In this document: positions 18,556 through 27,887 of the stretch, in pieces
Layout of the letters: each line of letters opens with the position of its first letter
Position numbering within the stretch: position 1 is the first letter of the stretch
Origin: Paenisporosarcina quisquiliarum
GTDB taxonomy: Bacteria > Bacillota > Bacilli > Bacillales_A > Planococcaceae
NCBI RefSeq assembly: GCF_027563315.1
Contig: NZ_JAMKBJ010000013.1
Coordinates: 1-64,000, forward strand
Direction: 5' to 3'
DNA length: 64,000 nucleotides
Notes under the pieces: generated by a model
Databases searched by the model: none
What the model was told of the DNA's origin: nothing
What the model saw: only the letters and a program-made list of their open reading frames with translations
Made by a program: the position numbers and the translations under genes

Positions 18556-19428
18556 CTACAAGGCGTCTAGTTTAGCAGTCAAGTTATGTATATATTCGTC
18601 GGCACGTTGCTGCATCATCTGTCGGTTTAGGATGGAGTATCCAGAATCGGTCCAACCATCATAGACATCTAAATCCTCATCCACAAAATCAAGGAAACCA
18701 AGAATGTCCCAATAAGGTGTATACGTTTCATTTGATAGCTGTAGATAAGCATCTAAAAATTGATCGGCTAATTCCAGCCCGTACAGCATTACTAAATTCA
18801 TTCTACAGTGAGCCACGTCTACTAAAGCGGGACCTTTGCAGGCATTAACCCAATCAACCACGCCACTCAATTGATTTCCTTCCCATAAAATATTGGTCGG
18901 ATGGTAATCACGGTGAATAAAAACAGGATGGAACTCAGGCATAGTGGTCTGGACAAAGTTTATGGCCATTGACCAAGCTTGATGTTGAGTGGTCCATGAT
19001 GGGATTGATACGTTTGTGAGATCTACATAGGAAGAATAGGTCCACTTAAATGGTTCCATTATTGGCGTTTGATGTATAGCGTGCAGTGTAGTTGCCAGCT
19101 GATTTATAGCATCGGGAGAATGAATAATCTCCAAGTCTACTTTGCCTGGTATTTCACTCATCAAGAGGGCTTCAACTTTTGGTGTTCCGGCAGCTAGGAA
19201 GTGCGGCGTAGGTACTGGCATAGACTTCATGATTAATAAACTTTGTTTTTCATGCTCGATTAAATCTGGTTCTTCATTTAGCCAATTTGAATTCGTAATA
19301 TGCCTCAATACTACTGATTCACCCGATGAAAGCTCGAATTTCATCATTTCAGAAGATATGCCACCTTTTAAGGAGGCACACTTTCTGATTCTTTTTCCAG
19401 TAGCATTTTCAACAAATTTTTCTAACAT
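18556..19428 (-). CDS. Aminoglycoside phosphotransferase-family kinase
   Basis: 290 residues from the second of two tandem ATGs (19428; GGAG is 7 bases upstream, the first ATG at 19431 is 4 from it). APH fold: N-lobe LKGGISSEMMKFELSSGESVVLRHI, catalytic Brenner motif FIHRDYHPTNILW, and Mg-binding VVDWVNACKGPALVDVAHCR. Small-molecule kinase of the APH/HSK2/choline-kinase superfamily; actual substrate unknown and antibiotic resistance is not implied. Confidence 0.85.
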   Translation of the reverse strand: MLEKFVENATGKRIRKCASLKGGISSEMMKFELSSGESVVLRHITNSNWLNEEPDLIEHEKQSLLIMKSMPVPTPHFLAAGTPKVEALLMSEIPGKVDLEIIHSPDAINQLATTLHAIHQTPIMEPFKWTYSSYVDLTNVSIPSWTTQHQAWSMAINFVQTTMPEFHPVFIHRDYHPTNILWEGNQLSGVVDWVNACKGPALVDVAHCRMNLVMLYGLELADQFLDAYLQLSNETYTPYWDILGFLDFVDEDLDVYDGWTDSGYSILNRQMMQQRADEYIHNLTAKLDAL

Positions 19429-19454
19429 CATGTCACTCCTCGAAAGGAAATTTA

Positions 19455-20438
19455 TTATGTTTGAAGAATTTTCCAGGAAGCTCGTGAAATTTCTTCGAGT
19501 TCACCGGCATCCAGTTTAAACGTCATGGCACCAACATTATCTTGCGCGTGGTGAACTTTAGTAGCACCTGGAATCGCAAATACGGTTTCGCCATGATAAT
19601 GAATGGTCCAGTTCAAAGCGACTTGGCTGGCACTGACATTGTATTTTTCACCAATAGCATCCAGTAAAGCAATGAGTGGTTTAGATTCCGCCAACCCTGC
19701 TTCCTTAAATTTACGCTGGAACCTGCGGGGTCCTTTTGCATCGTGAATCAATGCTGGATTGTCATGGAATTTACCAGACAGTAACCCCTGTTCAAGTGGC
19801 GAATAAGCGATGATGGATATGCCTAATTCCTTTGCGCTTTCCAAAACGCCATTTTCCTCCATACGTCGATCGAGTAAGCTGTATTTCACTTGATTGGATG
19901 CAAGACTTAGCCCGTTTTCAGTTAGAATGCGATGTGAATTGACCATCGCGGAGGCATTAAAATTACTGACACCGATATGGTTGATATGACCGGCTTTTAC
20001 TAGTTCGATCGTCGCCTTCATTTGCTTTTCAACTGATGAAAGTGAATAAGGTTGATGAATTTGATACAAGTCGATTGGGCGATGTCGTAGTGCTTCCTTC
20101 CGTTCGTCAATAGTCTTCGATATGGAACCTGCTGTTCGTAGCATAGGCCACCATTTGGTTGCGATGCGTGCTTCTTCAGGAGTGACACCTATATTTTCAA
20201 GCGCTTTCGCTAATATTCTTTCGGATTCCCCGTTGCCATATACTTCTGCGGTATCAAACCAATTGATTCCGCCTTTTAATGAAGTTTTAATGATATCTTC
20301 GGTTAGTTGGTCATCCAGAGCTCCCCAAAATTTACCCACGACACCTGAACCTTTACTGAATTGCCAAGTCCCCAGTCCCAGGGGGGAAAGTTGCAAATCG
20401 GTGTGACCGAGAGAACGTTTCATCTTCATATTTTCCAT
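19455..20438 (-). CDS. Aldo/keto reductase
   Basis: 327 residues, NADPH-dependent TIM-barrel oxidoreductase. Catalytic tetrad positions are visible: Asp and Tyr in NWFDTAEVYGNG, Lys in IATKWW, His in YQIHQPYS. The cofactor site is AIPGATKVHHAQDN near the end. It begins GLGTWQFSKGSGVVG. SD GGAGG is 9 bases before the ATG. The kinase gene lies 26 bases downstream and may be co-transcribed. Substrate unknown. Confidence 0.88.
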   Translation of the reverse strand: MENMKMKRSLGHTDLQLSPLGLGTWQFSKGSGVVGKFWGALDDQLTEDIIKTSLKGGINWFDTAEVYGNGESERILAKALENIGVTPEEARIATKWWPMLRTAGSISKTIDERKEALRHRPIDLYQIHQPYSLSSVEKQMKATIELVKAGHINHIGVSNFNASAMVNSHRILTENGLSLASNQVKYSLLDRRMEENGVLESAKELGISIIAYSPLEQGLLSGKFHDNPALIHDAKGPRRFQRKFKEAGLAESKPLIALLDAIGEKYNVSASQVALNWTIHYHGETVFAIPGATKVHHAQDNVGAMTFKLDAGELEEISRASWKILQT

Positions 20439-20581
20439 CTATATCAGCCTCCAATGGGCATGTGTTTTGTCAAAGTGTACCATTTTTTCTCTTAAAATAG
20501 CGAATATGTGGCGGTTTGAAAGTTTCAAAAAACTGACTCATAATAGAAAGTAATAAGTGCAATTTCTAAGGGGGCAACACA

Positions 20582-21277
20582 GTGAAAGACGATTTGGAAT
20601 TTGATATGGAGATGGCAAGAGAATACGATAAAGGCATTCGCAGGGCTCTGCCTACCTATGATGCTTTGTTTAGGATGGTACAGTCATTTTTGCGCGCCAA
20701 TGTGGAAGACTCCGCAAATGTGTTGGTAATTGGAGCGGGTGGAGGAAATGAAATTGTCACTTTTGGAACAGCGAATCCAACTTGGACGTTCAGTGGTGTT
20801 GACCCATCGGAAGCCATGCTGGAAGTTGCTCTGCAAAAAGCTAAAAATGAAGGTATCGAAGAACGTGTCTCCATCCATATAGGAACAATTGAAGAAATAG
20901 AGTTTAATGAAACTTTTGATGCTGCGACTTGCTTGCTTGTGCTCCATTTCGTTGAAACCATCGAAGAAAAGTTGAGCTTATTGAAAACAGTAAGAGAAAG
21001 ATTGAAACCTGGTTCTCCCTTTGTTCTCGTGTCAATGTTTGGTGATCAATCACATCCGGAATTTGATGAAAGAATGAATTTATGGAAATCAATCTGGCTG
21101 GATTTAACGGATTTAACGCAAGAAGATGTAGAGGCGATGGAAGAGTCGGTTCGTGAATTATCATTCATTCCGGCCAGTCAAATAGAAGAACTTCTACAGC
21201 AAGCTGGATTTGAACGCGTAACCCAATTCTTTTCCACCACTTTATTTGGTGGCTGGATTGCTCATTCTAAAAAGTAA
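20582..21277 (+). CDS. Class I SAM-dependent methyltransferase
   Basis: 231 residues, GTG start with AAGGGGG upstream. Rossmann-type methyltransferase: motif I VLVIGAGGGNEIVTFG, motif II FSGVDPSEAMLEVA, motif IV FDAATCLLVLHFVETIEEKLSLLKTVRERLKPGSPFVLVS. Methyl acceptor not evident. Monocistronic, divergent from the aldo/keto reductase. Confidence 0.85.
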   Translation: MKDDLEFDMEMAREYDKGIRRALPTYDALFRMVQSFLRANVEDSANVLVIGAGGGNEIVTFGTANPTWTFSGVDPSEAMLEVALQKAKNEGIEERVSIHIGTIEEIEFNETFDAATCLLVLHFVETIEEKLSLLKTVRERLKPGSPFVLVSMFGDQSHPEFDERMNLWKSIWLDLTDLTQEDVEAMEESVRELSFIPASQIEELLQQAGFERVTQFFSTTLFGGWIAHSKK

Positions 21278-21303
21278 AAGACAGGGTCTAGACCCTGTCT
21301 TTA
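21277..21303 (+). terminator. Terminator of methyltransferase gene
   Basis: Perfect 12-bp stem AAAGACAGGGTC / GACCCTGTCTTT with a 2-base loop, overlapping the stop codon region. Confidence 0.85.
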
Positions 21304-21379
21304 TTCATGTGGATTAACTCAACTTATTGCAAGACGACAATACCGAAAGCCACCACTTTGTAGCTTTTCCAAAATAGAA

Positions 21380-21904
21380 TCATTCATGAAGTGCTTCAAA
21401 ATAGAAGTTGGCTTTTTCTTTCAGTTTTAAAGGATCTAATTCATTAAAGTTAATATTCTTCAAGTTCTTTCTTTCAAACTCCATATTGAAAATGGTCATG
21501 TTGTCCATTGGTTTACCCTCTAGATTTTTCATCTGATTTCCGTCTTCATCTAAGACCGGAACCGCAACGATAAAATCAACTTCTGTTACTTCGGATTGTC
21601 TTTTGATATCTTGTAATACACTGGCACAACTTGCGAGAATTTCAGCTTTAAAATCTGCATACGACTCATCTTCAAAGATATAGGTTAAAGCTATGACTTC
21701 CATTTTGCCAGTAGTCTCATCGAACTCCAGGAGCTCGACTGCATCTTCTGTAAATTCATGACGGTGACCGAAATTTTCCATAATGGAATTCGAAATGCTT
21801 TGATCCAGTTCACTTAGAGGCTGTGTTGGTTCTTCAGAATTTACCTCATCAGAACAACCTGAAATTAATAATGTTAAGACACATAATGCAATTATTTTTT
21901 TCAA
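21380..21904 (-). CDS. Predicted lipoprotein, unknown function
   Basis: 174 residues from a TTG at 21904, chosen because AAAGGAG lies 9 bases upstream. The N-terminus is then a proper lipoprotein signal peptide KKIIALCVLTLLISGCSDE with lipobox LISGC. The rest is acidic and mixed alpha/beta (VIALTYIFEDESYADFKAEILASCASVLQDIKRQ; VDFIVAVPVLDEDGNQ). Not recognised beyond lipoprotein. Confidence 0.72.
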   Translation of the reverse strand: MKKIIALCVLTLLISGCSDEVNSEEPTQPLSELDQSISNSIMENFGHRHEFTEDAVELLEFDETTGKMEVIALTYIFEDESYADFKAEILASCASVLQDIKRQSEVTEVDFIVAVPVLDEDGNQMKNLEGKPMDNMTIFNMEFERKNLKNINFNELDPLKLKEKANFYFEALHE

Positions 21905-22044
21905 ATGGACGGTCTCCTTTAAATCGATTCCAGAAAAGTATAATTGATTGCACAATATATTAGTATATATTTCTAAAATTTAGAAAGTTATCCTTTACAA
22001 CCAGAAATTATTTCTGATTTTATTTGAAACGCCTCTGCTAGCAG

Positions 22045-22069
22045 GTTTCCAATTTCACTCGAAGGGGAA
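22045..22069 (+). promoter_or_regulatory. Possible SigB promoter of DUF1206 gene
   Basis: GTTTCC-N13-GGGGAA, 37 bp before the start codon, has the GTTT and GGG parts of a SigB promoter. Suggestive only. Confidence 0.3.
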
Positions 22070-22106
22070 CTTATGAAGTAACAGTAAAAGTAGAGGACGT
22101 GGCCAG

Positions 22107-22949
22107 ATGAACACATCAACCGCACATGCAAAAGAAAAAATGAGGGAAGCGAAACCTTGGATTCGTCGGTTCGGTCGATTCGGTTATATGGCGAAAGGTG
22201 TTGTGTATGGGATGATTGGAATCCTGGCAGCACTTGCAGCTTTCGGACCAGGTGGAGATACAACTGGCACAGCAGGAGCACTACAATCCATTGCGGAAAT
22301 GCCATTCGGCGAAATTTTATTATGGATTATAGGTATTGGTTTGATTGGTTACATCGTGTGGGATTTCATAAAGGCCTTTAAAGACCCTGAAAATGAGGGT
22401 ACGGATGCAAAAGGGTTAATTAAGCGAACTGGTTATTTTATAAGTGGTGTAATTTATAGTAACTTGGCTTTTGGTGCAATCAAACTGGCAAGTCACACCG
22501 GCACAGCTGGAGGCGGTGGCGAAAAGACGATTTCTGCCAAATTGATGGAGCAACCGTTTGGTGTTTGGTTAGTTGGTTTAGTGGGAGCCATCATCATCGG
22601 ATATGGACTATATGAGCTTTTCAGTGGAGTGAAAGAAAAGTTTATGGAGAAATTCAAGACGTATGAAATGAACGAGAAAGAAACGAAGTTGGCACGTATT
22701 TCTGGGAAAATTGGATTAATTGCACGCGGAGTGGTGTTAACAATGGTTGGTTTCTTCTTTATTCGCACTGCCTTTACGCATGATCCTAACCATTCGAAAG
22801 GTCTCGGAGGCGCTTTATCCGAACTTGCCAGTCAACCATTTGGCCAGTTTATCCTTGGGGTGGTAGCTGTAGGTCTGATTTTGTATGGTATTTACCAAAT
22901 CATTCGAGGACGCTATCAACATATGAATTTCGGATATCGTGGGAAATAA
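22107..22949 (+). CDS. DUF1206 integral membrane protein
   Basis: 280 residues with three repeats of a two-helix unit. Each unit starts with a RFGRFGYMAKGVVYGMIGILA-like segment (about residues 21, 114 and 196) and ends in a segment near PFGEILLWIIGIGLIGYIVWDFIKA. This three-fold repeat defines DUF1206. Function unknown; members are often stress-induced in Gram-positives, which would fit the SigB-like promoter upstream. Confidence 0.82.
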   Translation: MNTSTAHAKEKMREAKPWIRRFGRFGYMAKGVVYGMIGILAALAAFGPGGDTTGTAGALQSIAEMPFGEILLWIIGIGLIGYIVWDFIKAFKDPENEGTDAKGLIKRTGYFISGVIYSNLAFGAIKLASHTGTAGGGGEKTISAKLMEQPFGVWLVGLVGAIIIGYGLYELFSGVKEKFMEKFKTYEMNEKETKLARISGKIGLIARGVVLTMVGFFFIRTAFTHDPNHSKGLGGALSELASQPFGQFILGVVAVGLILYGIYQIIRGRYQHMNFGYRGK

Positions 22950-22957
22950 CTGAACAT

Positions 22958-22990
22958 AAAGAACCGTTCACTTTTGTGAATGGTTCTTTT
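22958..22990. terminator. Bidirectional terminator between DUF1206 gene and ogt
   Basis: AAGAACCGTTCAC-TTTT-GTGAATGGTTCTT (one G-T pair) flanked by A and T runs, serving the convergent genes. Confidence 0.82.
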
Positions 22991-23423
22991 CATGTTCTAG
23001 TAACCATTCTTTTCGCCACGAGCCCCAAGCGAATCCAGACAGTGCTCCATTTTTACCGACCACACGATGACAGGGAACAATGAGTGCTAATTTATTTTTA
23101 CCGATAGCCGTTCCGACTGCCCTCACAGCTTTTTGTTTTTGAATACGTTGAGCAATTTCAGAGTAACTTAATCGATTACCGTAGGGGATGTGGATGAGCT
23201 CGTTCCAAACTCCACTTTGAAAAGCGGTTCCGTTCATTGGAGGAATAGAAAATTGTTTTAAATCACCTTTAAAATAAGCATCGATTTCATGAAGGAAATG
23301 ATGGATGATTTCATTCTCATGGCTCTGTTGTTTTTCATCAACAAATAAGACAGAGACAAGTTCGGTGTCTGTCGCGGTTACTTCAATGAGACCAATCGGT
23401 GATTCCGTATAACCTCTGTACAT
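22968..23423 (-). CDS. ogt: Methylated-DNA--protein-cysteine S-methyltransferase
   Basis: 151 residues. The methyl-acceptor Cys is in IVPCHRVVGKNG, preceded by the wHTH of the MGMT fold (SYSEIAQRIQKQKAVRAVGTAIGKN). It removes O6-methyl groups from guanine in one suicidal turnover. It is divergent from adaA, so the 121-base gap between them is likely a shared adaptive-response promoter region. Confidence 0.92.
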   Translation of the reverse strand: MYRGYTESPIGLIEVTATDTELVSVLFVDEKQQSHENEIIHHFLHEIDAYFKGDLKQFSIPPMNGTAFQSGVWNELIHIPYGNRLSYSEIAQRIQKQKAVRAVGTAIGKNKLALIVPCHRVVGKNGALSGFAWGSWRKEWLLEHEKNHSQK

Positions 23424-23544
23424 ATGAACACCTCCTACAACTAATTATAATGAACATTCAAGCTCTTTGCTTTTCTATTGTTGGCATTCAATTTTCAAGC
23501 TGAAGGAATGTGTTACTATTAGGAAAAAAAGGGTGGGAATGCGG

Positions 23545-24090
23545 ATGAAAGAAGTAGAATGGTTAGCTCTATCAAAAAATGATCGTCGTTTTGATGGTCA
23601 GTTCTTTTACGGGGTTTCAACTACGCTCATTTTTTGTCGGCCATCCTGTCCATCCAAAGTTCCGCTTCGTCAACATGTCTCTATTTTTTTATCGCAACGT
23701 GCTGCCATCGATGCAGGGTATCGTCCATGCAAAAGATGCCGTCCAGAAGTTCTGTCATTTGTTCATTCGCGTTCACAAATCGTCAATGAAGCGATTGAAA
23801 TTATCAAAACAAAATTAGATGAACCCCTTACACTGAAAAAACTAGCCGAGCGATTATTTGTTTCTCCGACTTATTTACAGAAAGTATTTACGAAAGAAAT
23901 GAAGATATCACCTGCACGTTTTATATTGGAATCAAGAATGGATCAGGCAAAACATCTTCTCCGCACAACGGATTTGCTTATCTGCGACATTGCTCAAACT
24001 GTCGGTTACGTTAATGCCGCGCATTTTTCAACAGTGTTTCACCGACATACGGGGGAATCCCCTACATACTATCGAACGAAAGTTCAGTAA
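23545..24090 (+). CDS. adaA: AdaA-type methylphosphotriester-DNA methyltransferase / AraC activator
   Basis: 181 residues from the ATG at 23545 (GGGTGG upstream; ATG at 23539 is also possible). The N-terminal zinc domain has the four Cys in FCRPSCPSK and RPCKRCRPE, the first of which accepts methyl from DNA phosphotriesters. The C-terminal ~100 residues are an AraC double HTH (LTLKKLAERLFVSPTYLQKVFTKEM; IAQTVGYVNAAHFSTVFHRHTGESPTYYR). It senses methylation damage and activates ada genes, probably including the divergent ogt. Confidence 0.9.
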   Translation: MKEVEWLALSKNDRRFDGQFFYGVSTTLIFCRPSCPSKVPLRQHVSIFLSQRAAIDAGYRPCKRCRPEVLSFVHSRSQIVNEAIEIIKTKLDEPLTLKKLAERLFVSPTYLQKVFTKEMKISPARFILESRMDQAKHLLRTTDLLICDIAQTVGYVNAAHFSTVFHRHTGESPTYYRTKVQ

Positions 24091-24104
24091 AGGAAGTAGT
24101 ACAT

Positions 24105-24989
24105 ATGCGCGTATACATAGCACTAATAACCCTAAGTTTGATTTGGGGGTTATCTTTCGTATTCATTTCAATTCTTAGTGAGCCGGCGGGTGTATGGGGG
24201 ACCGTTTTTATCCGTTGTATTGCGGGTGCTTTGTTATTACTCCCGATGCTTTGGTTGAAGCGAAAAGAAATAATCAAACCGATTCCTTGGAAAGCATTAG
24301 TGGTGGTTGGCATTGTAAATGCCGGTTTGCCGTGGGGATTGATTGCATTGAGTCAAACTCAAATCAACAGCAGTCTGGCTGCAGTTCTTAATGCTTTTAC
24401 GCCGATATTTACAGGTTTAATTGGCTTATTGTTTTTTGGTACGATTTTACTTAAACAACAGTGGATTGGCATTGCACTTGGGTTTGTGGGAATTCTGATT
24501 ATCATGGATTTCGATCTTTCACTTTTATTCGGTGAAAGTTTTGTGGGAATAGGAACGATGATTTTGGCAACTATGTGCTACGGCTTTTCGTCGCATTATG
24601 TTCGTAAACATTTGAGAGAGGCTGGAATCATTTTTATTACAACCTGTACACTGATTATAGGCGCAGTGGTAGGCGGTATAATGATGTTACTAACGAATCC
24701 TAATCAATTACATACACTTACACAAAACTTAAACGGGGAAGTTGTATTTGCCATTATTGGGCTTGGATTCTTTGGTTCAGGAATTGCCCATTTATTATTC
24801 TTTTACATAATGAAAGAACGAAGCGCGGAATTCGCGACATCCGTAACATATTTAATCCCGATATCAGCCATCTTTTGGGGCTATTTCTTATTGAAAGAGC
24901 CTATTACCTTACACATGATCATCGGATTACTCATCATATTATGTGGAGTATATTTAACAACTCGTCCAAAACTCACTTTACTGAAGTGA
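24105..24989 (+). CDS. DMT-superfamily (EamA) transporter
   Basis: 294 residues, ten predicted helices in two EamA repeats (LSLIWGLSFVFISILSEPAGVW; SVTYLIPISAIFWGYFLLKEPITLHMIIGLLIILCGVYL). Predicted drug/metabolite exporter. It follows adaA by 14 bases with its own SD AAGGAAG, so it is probably in the methylation-response operon, which hints at export of an alkylating or damaged compound (inference). Confidence 0.85.
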   Translation: MRVYIALITLSLIWGLSFVFISILSEPAGVWGTVFIRCIAGALLLLPMLWLKRKEIIKPIPWKALVVVGIVNAGLPWGLIALSQTQINSSLAAVLNAFTPIFTGLIGLLFFGTILLKQQWIGIALGFVGILIIMDFDLSLLFGESFVGIGTMILATMCYGFSSHYVRKHLREAGIIFITTCTLIIGAVVGGIMMLLTNPNQLHTLTQNLNGEVVFAIIGLGFFGSGIAHLLFFYIMKERSAEFATSVTYLIPISAIFWGYFLLKEPITLHMIIGLLIILCGVYLTTRPKLTLLK

Positions 24990-24997
24990 GTTTTTTT
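24969..24997 (+). terminator. Terminator of adaA operon
   Basis: AACTCACTT-TACTG-AAGTGAGTT followed by T5; the stem overlaps the end of the transporter gene. The gap 24998-25188 holds only the dacC promoter region. Confidence 0.82.
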
Positions 24998-25188
24998 GTG
25001 CGACGAAAGGTGTAAGGCTTACTCTTTCGATTACATATCTGTCAGTTAACGTACATATATAGAAATAGACATTCGACAAAGCGCCTATGAGAATAGAATG
25101 CTTTTTATAAATTAGTTAAAAATGCCATAATATTCAAATAATTTTATGATATGCTCGTCTAAAATATCTTGTAAGGGGGAACATCATC

Positions 25189-26679
25189 TTGAAATTGAAA
25201 AAATATCTACTCTTTTTGTTGATTGCGGTGCTGGCGATTTATCCATTTACCGATGGCACGAAACCACAAACCGCTATTGCAACAGATGAATATGCCCAAT
25301 TGGGAATCAGCATCAATAAAATTCTTCAGGATGAACGTCTCGATGGAGCAACGACGGGCGTGAGTATCCGAAAAGCCACCTCAGGAGAACTTATTTATGA
25401 CCACTTCGGTGAAACGAGATTGCATCCTGCTTCGAATATGAAACTCCTAACTGGAGCGGCTGCTCTTGAAACACTCGGTGAAAATTACCGTTTCTCTACA
25501 GAAGTTTTGACCGATGGCACTGTAAAAGATGGCATATTACTTGGAGATTTGTATTTGAAAGGCAAAGGAGATCCAACGTTGTTAAAGGAGGACTTCGATG
25601 TATTTGCGCAAAATCTTGCAGCACAGGGTATTAAAAAGATAAATGGGAACTTGCTTGGGGACGATACGTGGTATGACAATATTCGTTTATCACAGGATAT
25701 TACGTGGACGGACGAATCTTATTATTATGCTGCACAAGTGTCGGCACTCACGGCATCCCCAAATGCGGATTATGATGCCGGGACAGTAATCGTAGAAGCA
25801 CGTCCAAATTCAATTGCCGGGGAGCCGGCTACAATTAAAGTGTCGCCTGCCACTGATGTGGTCAACATTATCAATCGTTCTAAAACGGTTGGTGCCGACC
25901 AAACGAAAAAGCTCACAATTGAAAGACAACATGGATCGAACAATGTCATTATCGAAGGCACAGTCCCAGTGGGCGGTACAGTCACTCGTGAGTGGATTGC
26001 GATTTGGGAGCCTTCTTACTATGCATTGGACTTATTCAAAAAATCATTAGAGGAAAAAGGAATTCAATTTGTAGGTAAGTCAAAAATCACGTTGGCGAAG
26101 GCACCAAGCGATGCTCAACTTCTAGCGTTTAAATACTCCATGACTCTGAAAGAACTTTTCATTCCTTTCATGAAACTCAGCAACAACGGACACGCCGAAG
26201 TATTGGCAAAGGAAATGGGAAAAGTGGTACACGGGGAGGGCAGTTGGGAGAAAGGGATTCAAGTGATAGAAGAGAATTCAGCACAACTCGGCCTGGACAT
26301 GAAAAACATAATGATTCGGGATGCTTCGGGTATGTCTCATGTCAATTTGATTCCTTCAAATGAATTAACAAATCTTCTTGTGGCTGTTCAAACGGAGCCA
26401 TGGTATCAAACGTTCTTATCATCCTTACCAGTAGCCGGGGCGAGTGATCGTTTTGTCGGTGGAACTTTACGTAATCGCATGAAAGTAGCACCTACAGTTG
26501 GAAATGTAAAAGCGAAAACCGGAACTTTAACGGCCGTTTCGGCTTTATCGGGCTATGCCACAACGAAAGACGGAGAGTTACTCACATTCTCCATTATGAT
26601 TAATAATGATTTAGCGGCTGTTACACCAATTGAAGATCAAATTGCTACAGCCATAGCAAATTATAAAAAACCTGAATAA
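25189..26679 (+). CDS. dacC: D-alanyl-D-alanine carboxypeptidase, S13 family (PBP4-type)
   Basis: 496 residues, TTG start with AAGGGGG 9 bases upstream. Signal peptide at the N-terminus. Penicillin-binding active site: SxxK in HPASNMKLL (about residue 84), SxN in LSNNGHAE, KTG in VKAKTGTLTAVSALSG. The large insert between SxxK and SxN is typical of class C low-molecular-weight PBP4/DacC. It trims D-Ala from peptidoglycan stem peptides or acts as endopeptidase outside the membrane. In B. subtilis dacC is a stationary-phase gene. Confidence 0.88.
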   Translation: MKLKKYLLFLLIAVLAIYPFTDGTKPQTAIATDEYAQLGISINKILQDERLDGATTGVSIRKATSGELIYDHFGETRLHPASNMKLLTGAAALETLGENYRFSTEVLTDGTVKDGILLGDLYLKGKGDPTLLKEDFDVFAQNLAAQGIKKINGNLLGDDTWYDNIRLSQDITWTDESYYYAAQVSALTASPNADYDAGTVIVEARPNSIAGEPATIKVSPATDVVNIINRSKTVGADQTKKLTIERQHGSNNVIIEGTVPVGGTVTREWIAIWEPSYYALDLFKKSLEEKGIQFVGKSKITLAKAPSDAQLLAFKYSMTLKELFIPFMKLSNNGHAEVLAKEMGKVVHGEGSWEKGIQVIEENSAQLGLDMKNIMIRDASGMSHVNLIPSNELTNLLVAVQTEPWYQTFLSSLPVAGASDRFVGGTLRNRMKVAPTVGNVKAKTGTLTAVSALSGYATTKDGELLTFSIMINNDLAAVTPIEDQIATAIANYKKPE

Positions 26680-26684
26680 TCAGT

Positions 26685-26718
26685 AGCTTCCCACTGGAAA
26701 TTGTGGGAAGCTATTTTT
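26685..26718 (+). terminator. Terminator of dacC
   Basis: AGCTTCCCAC / GTGGGAAGCT stem with an 8-base loop, followed by ATTTTT. Confidence 0.87.
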
Positions 26719-26750
26719 AGGTGAAATAATCAGAATAGAAGGAGAAATAT

Positions 26751-27566
26751 ATGCTTACAAAAGAACAATTACAAGACATCGAAAAGCTACAAAAAGAATG
26801 TGAAGCACATGACGGCATCCAACTGAAACTGAACTGGGAAATGCTCAGAACACGTGAATCAGACGAATTGGATTTTCTTGACTATGAAAATGATGAACTC
26901 GTTGCATTTTTAGGGATTTACGCATTTGGTTCGACTGCGGAAGTTTGCGGGATGGTCAAACCAAGTGAACGTCGAAAAGGTCATTTTAATCGTTTGTTTT
27001 TAGAAGCCATGGAAATTGCGCGAAATAACTATAAGAAGATTTTGTTGAATGCACCTGCTGGGTCTGAAGAAGCAAAAGCTTTTTTGAATAAACATGGTGC
27101 TATACACGCATTCTCAGAACATCAAATGGAGTGGAAGGAAAGAGCACTTAATGAAGTAGAAGATGTTACTTTGAGAGAAGCAACGATTGAGGATCTTGAC
27201 ATGAGAATTCGTTTAGACATTGAAGCGTTTAGTATACCTGCAGAAGACGCTAAAGCAATGGAAAGCAGAATTGATAGTGATGAAGATACTGATATGTTGA
27301 TGATCGAAGTAAACAATCAAACAATCGGGAAAATCCGCGTGAAACGTGAAGACGGCCAAGCATGGATTTATGGCTTTTCCATTCTACCTGAATTCCAAGG
27401 CAAAGGTACTGGCCGAAAAGTGCTGCAAAATGTCGTCAAAAAACAAAGCATGCTCGGACACTCCGTGCATCTTGAAGTGGAAACAAAAAATGCACATGCC
27501 TTAAAACTGTATGAATCTGTCGGTTTTGAAGTAGTGCACGCGCAAGATTACTATCTTTATCATTGA
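26751..27566 (+). CDS. Tandem GNAT acetyltransferase
   Basis: 271 residues with two GNAT domains. In the first (1-130) the acetyl-CoA loop is PSERRKGHFNRLF; in the second (135-271) it is EFQGKGTGRKVLQ, followed by EVETKNAHALKLYESVGFEV. The N-terminal copy has a less regular loop and may be the non-catalytic half. SD AAGGAG precedes the ATG. Substrate unknown. Confidence 0.82.
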   Translation: MLTKEQLQDIEKLQKECEAHDGIQLKLNWEMLRTRESDELDFLDYENDELVAFLGIYAFGSTAEVCGMVKPSERRKGHFNRLFLEAMEIARNNYKKILLNAPAGSEEAKAFLNKHGAIHAFSEHQMEWKERALNEVEDVTLREATIEDLDMRIRLDIEAFSIPAEDAKAMESRIDSDEDTDMLMIEVNNQTIGKIRVKREDGQAWIYGFSILPEFQGKGTGRKVLQNVVKKQSMLGHSVHLEVETKNAHALKLYESVGFEVVHAQDYYLYH

Positions 27567-27643
27567 TTTCCGTTCAATGTAATTTCATGTTTCGAAGCTT
27601 ACGTACTGTCTTAAAAGATTCTTTTTGGTATGAGGTGATAATA

Positions 27644-27826
27644 ATGGATAGATTACTATTTATTTTTGGCATACTTGTTTTTTTCTTAAGTTTCATATTT
27701 TTTGTAATGAATTTTCTAGGGGAATATGATGGTACAGCTATGATTATCTCTATATTTGCAATGCTTAATGCAAGTATAGCAATAGGTGTTTCAGAATTAT
27801 TAAGCAGAACTAAAAACATAAAATAA
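27644..27826 (+). CDS. Small two-helix membrane protein
   Basis: 60 residues from the ATG at 27644; GAGGTG lies 6 bases upstream, which rules out the earlier in-frame codon at 27563. Two hydrophobic segments (LLFIFGILVFFLSFIFFVMNFL and AMIISIFAMLNASIAIGVSEL). No family recognised. Confidence 0.6.
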   Translation: MDRLLFIFGILVFFLSFIFFVMNFLGEYDGTAMIISIFAMLNASIAIGVSELLSRTKNIK

Positions 27827-27887
27827 TTTATCTTGAAAACTGCCTATTCAAGTCTTGTTGAAGAAAATAAGAGGGGGGATAGAATTA

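Noticed and set aside
18556-19428. APH-family kinase as an aminoglycoside resistance gene
   Set aside because: The fold alone covers choline, homoserine and other kinases; no close match to a known resistance enzyme is evident.
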